Origin: Sphacelaria rigidula | Lineage: Eukaryota; Phaeophyceae; Sphacelariales | DNA: 29,280 nt | Assembly: GCA_964200075.2 (NCBI GenBank) | Contig: CAXNAA020000084.1 | Location: 1 to 29,280, forward strand | Reading direction: 5' to 3' | Shown here: positions 9,901 through 21,900 of the stretch, one piece after another | How positions within the stretch are numbered: the stretch's first letter is position 1 | Layout: each line of letters begins with the position of its first letter | Position numbers and translations under genes: made by a program | The notes under the pieces: generated by a model | The model's input: only the letters and a program-made list of their open reading frames with translations | Told to the model about the DNA's origin: nothing | The model's database searches: none

Positions 9901-12900
9901 TTGTAGTCTACCCGATACCTTGCTCGGTATTTGTCTTGTCTGCTGTACACATGTCTACCTCGGGTTTACTCGCAGTAAGCAACAGAGATGTGCGCTGACT
10001 GTCTGGACTCATCTGGCTTGTACGTCATTGGACGTCGCTTGACTTCCGGTGTTGCGCTTGCTCTTGACCAGCCACCTGAAAGCATCAGGAAGGAAATGGA
10101 GTCTCTGATGGAGCAGCTTGAAGCGGATGGTATAGAGGCAAAGCGGCAGGTGAAGGTCGCTGTACATGTTCCTGTACTCTCATATACTTGTTGGTGTGAT
10201 ACCCAAACGCCCGTGCTCCTCGTTTGCAACACGCGACTCTCCTCAAAGTTCTGTGATTGTACCCTTTACTTTGCTTTGTCGCTCCGGCTCGCGATCGCAA
10301 GAGCCGAGCCCCGCCCCCCTCCGCCCCTTTTTGCTGTTGGGACGTCAGTGTCATGCGAATATTACGGCTAACCTGCTCTCACACGTTTTACTGTTGACCA
10401 TCAGGTGTTGTACCAGACAGTGGCCGACCCCCAGCAGCGCCTTGCCAAGCTGACAATGAAGGACCCGAGGCGTGCTCGCAGGTTTAGTGACTCCGGGGTG
10501 CCTTCGCCTACTATTCCTCGTTTTTCCGGAAACGTCAGCACAGATGAGTTGCGTCGCACGACACTTCCTGGCACTCCGTCTCCGAACCGCTTCGGTTGGA
10601 AACCCTTCTCCCCGACGCTGAGTTCCGAGGCGTCTCCAGCCAAACCTGGTGACGGAAGTGGCGAGATTTGGGGTTCTCCCATCGTGACAGCCGAAGACAT
10701 GTCCATTGCGAGCGCGATTTCCGGCGGAGCCAAGGGGACTGTTGATGAGGACCACTCGCACCCGATGGGAGGACCGCGCGTATCCCTCTCAACGCAAACG
10801 AAGATGGCTACTCGTCACAGTGCCAGTGGTGGGGGTAATGTGGGTGGTGTGGGAGGAGTCTCTGGACCTCCTGGTGCTGAGAATAGGTCTGCGAACCGCC
10901 CAGAGGAAAACATGAACTTTCGACGAACTGCAGAGAGATATGGCCATGGCCGGGGAGAGACTGAGCAACTTTGTAGTAACAGTGACAGTGACAGTGAAGT
11001 TGAGGCTGAGAGCGACGAGGAAGACAGTATTGTTGTCACTCAACGTACAGGCGCACTCCAAGCAGACGGGAACGACAAATACCCATCAGTGGCTTCTTCA
11101 TTGAGATTTTCGGAGGAGAGCGACGGCATTGACCTGCCAGGTGGCCAGGTATCGGGTGACGTCCCTGTCGGTACCGTTGCCACACCGTACAACGAAGATT
11201 GCAGTGCTGGCAATGAAGACCAGGAACAATCTCTGTTCAATGCCCAGCAATCTCGCGTAGGTCCCAATCAACTAGGGGCGGGTTTGTCAGACGACCGTAG
11301 CGACAAGGGCAGCTTACCATCTGTCGTCATTAACGCGTCGGCCACGCCAGCAGAGGCTCATCCTGGCACAAATGGATCTTCCTCTACTCCTACGGCGGAG
11401 ACGCTAGACTTCCCTGTCCAATTCGAACCACCCTCTATACCCTCCCCTGGGGGTGCACATCGAGAGGGGGAAGACTCGACGCATTCTATCCCAGGTGGTG
11501 ACGCGAGTAGGACGGGGAGAGCCACTACATCTGCTGCCTCGAGCATTCCACCGAGGCACGTCAGCTGGGAGCAGCAATCTGCAGGTAGAGATACAGAAAA
11601 TGGCAGGGTCCATGGGACGGCTCGACCGATAGCAACGAGCTTTACGGTACAAGACACAATCGCCGAACACGGAGACGGCGACGACGGCATTTCTGCCGCC
11701 AGTTACGCTTCCGCGGGACGATGTGGCGGTGAAGCAAGAGAAACCGGATGTCGACCTCCTGCAGGTCGTGCGAGTGATGTAAAGGATGGCGATCAGCAGC
11801 TACCAAATGAGTCGTTCTTGCAGGCCTCAGTCGAGTATGGAGTGGGCAGCGGAATGGCGGCTTTGGCTGCAAGCGGAGTCTTTGACATGTCCGGTACGTC
11901 GGGCGAGGTAGGCGGTGATGACACGGAGGAGGGTGTTAGCGTGGAAGAATATGATAGCTTGGATGGGGATGACCACGACATGAGTGGTCTACACGGACGG
12001 AATAGGCTCTCGCAAGAGCCGCAGGTCGAAATCGCCGGCTCGTCTCGATCTCGGTGGATGTCGACAGGAGCGACAAGGGATGTTGCAACTCAAGTTCAAC
12101 GAGAGAATACAATGGGGATAGTGGACGATCTCATGCGAGAGGTAAGAATAAACGAACGTACGTAGTGGGGCACCACGTTTCGTGGGGTACATTTCCTTCC
12201 TTGCGCATGGTCCGCTTTCACTGACCTACAACGCCGAAACACGCCACAGTATAGCTTAGATGCAATGTCGTGGCTGCAGCGAGTGATTTCCTGTCGAGAT
12301 ACGATCAACTTTGGTTAACCCCTCCGCGAATCTGGTGTATCAATCGTGTTTCGTTCTCCACGTGCGCCGTATTGTCTTGTCGTCTTGTTGTTTTGTCGTC
12401 TTGAGGTTGAACAATTGCGAGACGAGGTTTTGCGGCTGAACACACAGCGACGAAATAATGAGGTCAGTGCAGAAAGGCCTTAGGGCCAATTATGTGCTGT
12501 GAACCTCGGCTTCGAGTTCACTGTTGCGATAGAGACTTGTTGTGCTGGGGGGAGGTGGAAAGGTTGTGACGGGATGCTGCACAGCTGCAAGAAAAAGAAA
12601 GACTGGGTACGATGTGCGCACAAGTTGAGCTTTTGTCACGACCTCTGGAACATGACATCCCACGCATCATCCGTGCAACCAGTGAGTCCGTCGTCTCATC
12701 GATTCTTCGGCCGTCGGTCGGTTTTATGCTGCTGTTTAGTCCGCGAATGCTGCTGTGAATTGTGGCCAGTTGAGTGGTTCGCGTATGTGAGGTCGAGTGA
12801 TTTTTCACAGTGGGGTATACGGGAAAATCCACCTTTAGAGCGCTGCCGGAGTTGATTTTTCGCAATAAGCTATAGACTCGACTAGGCGCTTTGTCACTGC

Positions 12901-15900
12901 ATGATGTCCCTGATTGAGTCTCCACTCCGTTGTAAATACCACATAGCACTATTAAACATAAGCGATCATATATCTAAAACTACGTCAGGCTTCTCAACAG
13001 CAAGCGTGGGCCGCTAGCGATGAGGCTGATCGTGTCGTGAGAGAGCTCAGATTGCGCCTGACCTCTACAGAGCGAAGCCTCGCGAACGAGACAGAGAGAG
13101 CTCAAGAGGCGGAAAGGGTGGCACAAGAGGCAGCCACACGCGCAGACCATCTCGCCGTCGACGGCCGAAACGCTGCCGGTGTCCTCGAGGATGCTCGGAG
13201 GAGGGCGCGTGAATTGGAGCAGCGGGCTGTGAAAGCCGAAGCAAGAGCTCAAGATTTGGTTTCCCAGGCCAAACAAGACGGTGGTCGTCTGTCCGCCTTC
13301 CAGGATGCACTAGAGGAGCAGGTACAGCGAACGCAGGAGGCAAACCGAAGAGCGGAGAAAAGCGAGGCGGCTCTGGAGGCTGCGGGACAAGATATCGATG
13401 TTGCCGTCAAAGCAGTTCAGCGGACCGCGGATGTGGAGAGGAAAAGGGCGGAGGAGGCTGAGAATCGCGCCCAGCTCGCAGGTGCTCGCTCGAAGCAGCT
13501 CGCCGCTCTGGTGGAAGAGCACGGCAGACGCTTGGCGAGTACGAAAACCTCGCTTGAGGAGGCGAGCGCCAGAGCGGATGAGGCAGAGGAGCGGGAGCGG
13601 CAAGCCACGACTGTGGCGGAAGAACTGGTGGCTCAGTTGCAGGAGCGAGAAGAGCGGCTGGCCAAGGCAAGGGAAGCCGGTGCTGAGGAGGCGGCTCGCG
13701 CAGACGCGGCAGTGGTACGTGAAAGTGAGGCGGCTGAAGGCAAGAGGGACGCGGAGAATCAAGCGAAGGAACTGACGCGTATGTTGGAGAGACAGCGAGA
13801 AGAGCTAGAGGAAGTGAAGAGAGAGGTGAGAAACAGCTGTGCCTATCCCCGGGGTGGTATGGCAGCTATTTTTTTTGGATCGCCGACCCAAGGGCTCTGA
13901 TATTGACGTGTTGCGCGAATTGGGTGGGTGGATCATGTGCGTGGTGCGCGATTATCCTCAGTCGTGCTGTTTTGTTATGAACGCACTCACCTGAAGGCAG
14001 CATATGTGTGTGAATCTCAGTTTGGCTCCTTCGAATGTTCGTTGAAGGTGTAATATTTCACCGACTGTAATTTGCTCTTCACCTGGGGGATGCATACAGG
14101 GAAGACTGTGCTGACTGTGGTGATACTTTCAAGCATTTACATACAACACGCGCAACATGCTCCGGAAACACATACAGGCTGGTTCAGGGTGAACGAGCAG
14201 AATCTTGCACTCAAGCGAGCGCTCACGCCGTTTTTTGGAATTAGACCCTGAAATTTTGCACACGGGTGCTCTGAGATATTTAGAAGGACTGTATTAATGG
14301 GGGTTTGACGATTTTTTGTTATTCGCCAGATATCCGGGGTCCTGGGAGGGGGGTCAAACCCCAATTTTTATTTTGAATCAATCTGTACCGACTTCTAGGG
14401 GTCTTCACGCTGAGACCACCGGAAGCTGGTCCAAAGCGGATATAACTTGAAATATTCTTCAACGTTTTATTTGTTTTCATTCTTGGCACCCGTATTTACC
14501 AAACTGCCAAGTTTGAGGATGATCGGAGCTTTTCGACGAAAATTAGAAGGGAAAACGTCAAGAGACCTTTAGGGTCTTCGATGCATATTTTCAGTGCAAA
14601 TACGACGACGACGAAACCCCACATCACCGTAATACCATGTTTTGGCGTATAACTCGATCCCATACGGACTGTTTTCAAATATGTTGTTCGTGTTGGATTC
14701 CCTAGCGGATGGCGATTACTTGGGTTCGATTCGTGATAAGATTAGGTACAAATTAAGTCGGAAATTAGCATGTTCAATTTCAAAACAATTTGAAGGCCGC
14801 TGATTGGCCTAGAAACATTTTCACCAACAGTGCCACGCCAAAGGACGCAAGAAAAAAGCTGGCCGTGTTACACTGTTTGCTTGCTTGTGAGGGTCACTAT
14901 GATGCCAAATATGTTTTGCGTTCTGTATTTAGTAGGGAATAATTTGGGCATCCATCCTGAATCAGCCTGTCAAACCATCTGGAGCACCTACGTAGCGATG
15001 GCAATGTTAAATTCGAAGGCTGCTCCTCCCCCGGCGACCGGCGACCCCACAACTCACGACGGGGGTGGAATTTTCTGTTCGCACATCGTACAGTAGTTAG
15101 TACGAACTCAGGCACGCAGGATGCACTCTTCAACAAGAAGAAAGCTCGTTGGCTCATTCTTCATCGCGCGATGTGGTTGTGTGTCTGGGTTGGCTAGTCC
15201 AGTGGGATACTACCTCGAGCAAAGAGGGTGCGATGTTGGGTCCGATTGTCGCTCGCTTGACTATCGCCGACCTCATGACAAGGGGTGTAGAATTTAACAT
15301 TCGTTCGACCAAAAACATTGTTGAGCAATAACATGAACCGGAATGAAGGGGGGACCCACCGTTTCATCCATATAATAATGTATAATAATGCTAAGAAGGA
15401 GGCAAACCAGTGCCCGACCTTGGGGTTCGAGCGTCGCTCGCTCGTCCATCCACCGCCGACCTCGCGACGGGGGTGCAGGTACAGTACTGGGTACACATTG
15501 CTGTACCGTTTTGGTGCACTACACGGTGCCGGGTAAGGTGTTGGCTTACTGTTTCACAGTGGTATGCGTCAGTCGACGTACGTTTCTCCTTTAATAGTTC
15601 TGTGCGTTCGTTGCGTGACGGGGCTCTGTAATAGTACAGTACCTATAATAGTACCTATAACAGTACTGTACCTGTATTAGTACAGTACCTATAGTAGTAC
15701 CTATAATAGTACAGAACAGGGTTGAACAACGTTTTCGTGAGATTGAGAGTAGAGCGCTGCTTGAGAGTGGCTTTGGTCATTCGCTTTAACTTAGCCATTT
15801 TTTCATCCCGCGTGTGCTTTTCTTTGCCTCCATCACTGGCGTGTGCTTACTACTACAAAAAGCATATTTGGCCTCGTGAAGGGGCATTTCGGAACTGAGA

Positions 15901-18900
15901 CGATTCATTCACTATTCGACCACTTTTCACTCTCAATCGTATCCTCTACTCTCAATCTCACGAAAAAATTGTTGTTGGTTTTACCTCGTGATTAGGGTGT
16001 GTTGTACGTGCGTTATTAATAGTGTCTCGGCAGCATCGCGTGTCCTATTTATTTGTTTTTTGTCGCACTTCGGACCCCTCCCCCTCCTCAGGACGAGTCC
16101 GTGGCCTGTCTGTCTCAAGGATCAACTCATCTGTCCCCGGTACAAGCCTTGCATTTTGGTCTCGCGGATTGGGTTATGACTATCAGCACTCCCGCACCGC
16201 GTCAAGTCTCATCAACCAAACGCAGTTAACCACTTTTGTCTTTTTACGCACTCACGCCGTCCACTGTAGAAATTGGATACCTCGAAGAAAAAAACCAACG
16301 CGTCGGGAATCGACCCCACGTGCTCTCCACTCTCCACCCTAATGATGACAATCGGACCGTGGACATACGCGAAGAAATACTTTCTATCGTAAACACCAGC
16401 CGCAACTTTTGTGCCCAGGATCCAGGCACATGATCTGTGACTCCACCCAAATATGCCTAGTGTGCTGAGTGTGCTGCTGACATGTGAACGTTGGTGGGGC
16501 GTGTCATGAACGGTGCACTTGTGATGCACCGTATTCGTGTAGAAAAAGCGGCGTGGATGTTGCTGTGGCAGAGGTGATACAATACGTACGATGTGTTATT
16601 GCTATGTGTGGTCGCGGTGAAATCTACCCGCCATACATGTCTCTGTTGAAGCTCGCAGCGAACGGCCGATCATACTTGGGAAAATCAATATGTTTTCATT
16701 ACCTCGTGTTCACTTCCAAGCGCTTCATTTCTGTTTTTTCAGAGGCGTGGCAGCCCAACCGTTGCTGTTGTTTACCGTGGTGCAGCCCGTTGCATTTCAT
16801 GTTCGTGTGCGGCAGTCAGAGGCCGTAAGCTATCGAGACCATAGCTGATCCCAACGTGCAGTCAGAGGATAATTTTCTCAGTCCTGAATCGGTACAAGTA
16901 GGCTTCGCCGACACCTGCGCAAGAGCAGAGGCTGGGGGTCATTTGTGAAACCTTTTCTTCTATACTCGAGCTACATGTTCGTGGTCTGAATCGGCATGTC
17001 TCAACGCAGTCATGGTGCACTAACAGAAACTACATGGGTTTCCCAAGCGAGCGAACGGATAAACACGAACCACTTCCTACACAACGGTGCTTGACTTGAA
17101 AAAACCCGGCACAACTGTGTTCTGTAGGGCAAAACACACACACACACACGAGAATACTCAGGTTACGTTCCGGCGACACATGAAAAGTTCTCTGCTCAAT
17201 GCCCGCTGCGGCGTTGCTGTGGTTTGGTAACTCGTGCTTGACAGAAACAAAGATCCGTTGCTGAGGTGAGAGCGGCTGCCGAGACAGAGATGGAGCGATC
17301 AGCTACCCGCAGAGATGGGATTCTGGAGGAACGTGATCGAGCCTTGGAGCAGGTGAGGCTATGACCGCCAAGCATTTTGATTGTCATTGTCGCCTCTTTT
17401 CGGGGAAAGACGAGCACAACCCCATGTCGCCAGTCGCCAGTCGCCAGTCGCCATGCATGTATTCCAACATCATTCAAAGGTGCGTCAAGCTTCCGGGTAG
17501 CTGCGGTCACTGTAGTCTACCCCTCTATTCTGGCGGGACGCAGCATTTTCGAATAGACTCCGCCTGGAGCGGTACTGATGCCTGCTCTGCTATTTCGATC
17601 TATTATAGCTTTGAGGATGGCTTGTGTATCCGCTGCCTGGTCAACATGCCGTGTGCTACGCTGGCACCCGTCGTTGCCGAGTATGTGTGCGGCTTCGCAC
17701 AGCGCGCGTCATGCACTGACATCAGCATTGGCTATTCTTTTGTTGGGATTTGTATGTACATGGAGAGTGCCCGTGATTTGGAACGTATATTATTCAGGCT
17801 GTCTTCCGCCGACTTATCGTTTCGTGGTGCGATGCGATGCACCTGCAGGTGGAAGATGAGCGCACGGAGGTGTTGCGGTTGACGGACGAGTTGAGCAAAC
17901 TCCGCCTCGCAACACGGCATGAGGTTAAGGCAGCTCAGGAGAGAGAGGCGGCGTTGAAGACTTTACTCGCTGACGAGGCTGAGGTACCGTGCAGTTCATG
18001 AAAAATTATCTTCGAAAATTAGGTTGAACGTTAAAATAAGTTTCAACGTCAACACCGTGCTTTTCCGGGCCTAAAGTAATGACAAATGATTTTCATGCAG
18101 ATAACCTCAGGCCCCCGACCTCCCTGAATCTGTTTTCGGGGGTTTCCTGTCTTCCGTTCCCCCCAAAGGGTATGTGGGAGAGCACCATTTTCGGGCTGAA
18201 ATCGTCCCTTTTCTCACCCCGAAGTCGAGGCAAGAAGGTGCTTTCTCAGATACCCAGTGGAGGTTGAAACGGAACGCGGGAAACTCCCGCCAAAATAGTT
18301 TCAGGAAGGTTGGGGGGCATTACGTCGTCCATATAAGTGTCATTTGTCATCACTTTGAGCCATGGAAAGCACTGTTTTGGAGTTGAAACTCATTTCATGT
18401 TCAACCTCATTTTGGAAAATAATACGATGATAGTCTGTCAAACCCCACATCGGTTTTTGCGCATGTTTTTTTGTGCACTGTCACCACGTTCGTAGCAATA
18501 CTGTCTGTCGAATACGTCGTACCAAGTCTTGAGGGCTGATGGTTGAGCAGCAGCACCAACAACGACGTCGTTTCCAACGTTGAAATATTTGAAATGATTG
18601 ACTTATTCTCCACCTAGCACCTTGACTCTGGAATCCCCGACCCACCGCTTGCTGGGTATTGTGCTGAAATGTATGCTGCAGAGGTCCCGCGCGGAGCAGG
18701 CGGACGTCGAGGAGCTTTTGTCGCTCATCACCTCTGCTCAGGAGAGTAGTAAAGGCGATGCTGCGGGCGTTGGCGGGGTGAGATGCGCCGTTTTGTTGAA
18801 GTTTTGGTATCACTTACTATTGTACAGTGGACCCGGTAGCGTCAGCGATATACAGTGGCGTTTTGTTCGCACGGGTTCTTGATAGCCTTGTGTACCTATT

Positions 18901-21900
18901 GACGTAGATGCGCCTTCGACGTATGCTACCAGCTGTTATCAGCTGTGTGGCATCTGGCACTGTGTTGGTGTCACCAGTGCTTATGGTGATACTCGAGCTG
19001 GAAGCTCTGCACCTGGACGCATAAAATATTGTAGAATAGGAGAGAAGGAACTCGTGCATGGATGTCAGGTTTGCGTTCTGGCGTTAAATAGACTATTTTA
19101 ATACGCGTCTGACAAGCAAAAACGCTGGGAGCCTGTTCGTTCTTACTCGGATGTGCTGTGCTCCGTTGTACTGTGCCATGCTACAGCAACCACAGATTTC
19201 CATCGCTGGGGCACGGTTCGTGGTTGAAAGAGAGCGGGCAGAGCTTGAAGCGGCACGAGATCGCCTGCTGAGCTTGGAAGAAGAAAACAACGCCCTCCAC
19301 AGGGAACAGGAAACCGCACGACAGGTGCCTCTATTTTCCTTCTCACCCGATTTCGTGCAATGCAGCACATTGTAGTTAGTGGGTGAAATGCAGCACAGGC
19401 GGAGAAAATATGAAGAGACAGTTGTCGAAGCGCAACACGATGGCAAGACTCAGCCGTTGCTCGTAGTTGTTTGCATGCATCGGCGCTTGATGGGTTGCTC
19501 CGTCGTCAGGCAGTACGATAGCTTTTGTGCCCTTCGACGGTTTTATGCCGCGCGCGCCTTACGGGAAACGATGTCGACGTGTTACGCGGTGTGAGCGTGC
19601 AGGTCCCGTCGGAGAGAGTGCGCCGTGTGGAGGAAGAGAGGGACAAGTTGGCGAGGGAAAATGAGGCATTATTTGAAAGATTAGAAGAGAGTCGAGCGCG
19701 GCAGCGCCGCATGACGCAAGATCAGGAGACGCAAGCCAGGGCCATTCACTCGTCACGTGAAGTTCAGACGCAGACCGCTTCTCGAGGTAATGGTGAAAGA
19801 AACGTATGTGGTGACGTACCGTTGTCATGACCCCCGAGGACCCTCGGAAATTCTCGATTTTTTTTACTGGGTGATCATGGAGAAACGGTTTGCGCTTGCG
19901 AACACTAGCGTCAGGCGAATCCAGAAGGCGAATCCAGCAATGTCGAAGTCGTCCGTTTTTCTGGTGCTTTCTCCGTTGCTCGTGTGGCGTTGCGTTGTTT
20001 TTTTCGACTCTGACGATGCGCAGCAAATGAGGCTGGGGCTAGCACACGGCGAACCGAGCGAGATGCAGACATGCAAACCTTGAGGCGTGGGGGCAGAGAC
20101 GGGGTAGACTCAGAGTCCTTGATGAGCAACGATGGCCCGGGGCGCGAGGGAAAGCGCCGCGAGGAGGAAAAGGGCTCAGAGCTTGTAGGCCTAAGGGAAC
20201 GCTTGGCCATCGAAGAGCAGCTGCGGCAGGAGCAGGCGCAGCAGTTCCAGGAACGGCTGAAAGAGGTAAGTTCAGGGCAAAAAAAAACGTGTTTGCCGAG
20301 TTGATTTGCGAGTTTTTTTTCATGTCATGAGAAATCACCGGTTGTTCTTGTGTGGGATTTGAAAAAGAGGAGCTCCCACGCGGGCATTTTGTGAGGCTTC
20401 AAATAGCTGCCGTTTAGGGTTTCGGGCGTTTCAGGCGTGCCAAAAGGGTCACATTGCAAAGTGGCATCTTTTGCGTTTCACTGTACCGGAAACAGGTGCA
20501 CAGGGAGGCTGAACAAAAGACAAGTAGCTCCATTCGCAAGGTGTTGGAAGGGGTCAAGACGCAGGCTAAGCACATCAAGGACACGGTCACACGCTTGGAG
20601 AGCGAGAGAGATCAAGCTGTGAGGGCGAAGGGCGATGCCGCGAAGGAGCTCGAGGTGGGTGCTGGCGAGAAACGGCACACGCAACAGTTACGACGTTAAT
20701 TAATACCAAAGTCGACGACGTGACCGATTTTCACGTACGTGTGCTGCCACCTGCTTACGCGCATGGCCTCCACGGATTTGCAGACACTGGGAAGTACTCG
20801 AAAGTATGGTATTTGCGCTGCGTGGCGTGCTCTTCTCACTTCCTCCTTGCTTGCTTCGTTTGGCGATACAATCGCACGACTGCTCTCAGGACACGAAATC
20901 CAAAATGAAGGCGCTGCATGATGAGCATCACAAGACCAAGATCGTGTTCGAGGAGCAGATGAAGGTGTGCTACGCACCTTTGCCATTATTCTTAGCTCGT
21001 TCCCTTCATTTCGAAAGATCGTACTTTGTCAGATCCCGGTGATCGTCGAGTAGACGTACACACCTTTGCGTGAGGTAGCGTAGCTGGCAGAGATATTTGT
21101 CAAAGGATGCAGGCCTTTCCGTCTCTTGATAAAACATGACAATCGCCCTTGAGCGTGCTCTGTGCTTACTTACCGGGTGATGCAATGGAAAACGAAAACA
21201 GACGGGGACGGGTGCGCCCTTCGAACGGTCCAAACCTAATTCCCGCCGCGACGTAAAATGCGTTTTCGATCTGTATCTCACGCAAAAAGTACGATACTGC
21301 GCCTGCCAGTCGAAATTTTGCCTGTTCGCACGTTGCATTTATGTATGAAGATCAACACGTCCCACCGCACCGTGCGCGCACACTGTTCCTTTTACAACTC
21401 ACGTGGCGTTGTACGGATTTTTTTTTAATGCCCTGCTGGTGCGTCTTTTACGTGCCGTAGCGTTTCATTTCTTTCCCCGATCAGTCGATACTCAGTTCCG
21501 AGACCTATCGGTAGGATTGATGGAGCTAACCCTCGAGGGCCAGAGGCTTTCTCTCCCGGGAGAAAAATCTCTCCACAATGTAATCATATTATAGTGTATC
21601 ACGCAAATGATGCAAGCGAGCCAGTCAGACATGATGACACAGGAGTCAAATGTCCAAGTACCCCCACGCTCCCCCCAGATGACACCATTGCCCAAAGCAA
21701 AGTTACGCTGTAAGCACCAGATCTGTCTCGGGAGTATTCATGTCAAGCTCTTCGTGGGCATAGCTCTTGATGAGATTCATGGCGCAGTACGACCCCAATC
21801 CTTCTCCAACGCCCCTCGTTGACCGTGATCGTGCGTTACTCTATTAGAACAATGCGCGCGAGCGGGCGGCCCTATGGCTGGCAGTGAACAAACTGGACGT

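Larger units (their letters stand above)
13826..17244 (+). other. Kinesin intron 13 (3.4 kb) with repeat insertions
   Basis: By far the longest intron of the gene. Donor GTGAGA follows exon 13 and acceptor CTTGACAG precedes exon 14, phase 0. I found no exon in it that would fit in phase. About 14137-14830 is more A/T-rich than its surroundings and has short hairpins such as GGGGTTTGAC (14300) with GTCAAACCCC (14353), suggesting an old insertion. Tandem repeats at 15632-15715 and a MITE-like element at 15732-15966 follow. Confidence 0.65.

Noticed and set aside
13065-13762. Long minus-strand frames opposite kinesin exon 13
   Set aside because: Shadows of the plus-strand coiled-coil coding sequence, whose Glu/Ala/Arg-rich codons leave the other strand open.
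16305-16330. GGGAATCGACCCC resembles a tRNA T arm on the minus strand
   Set aside because: The rest of a cloverleaf cannot be built from the flanking sequence.
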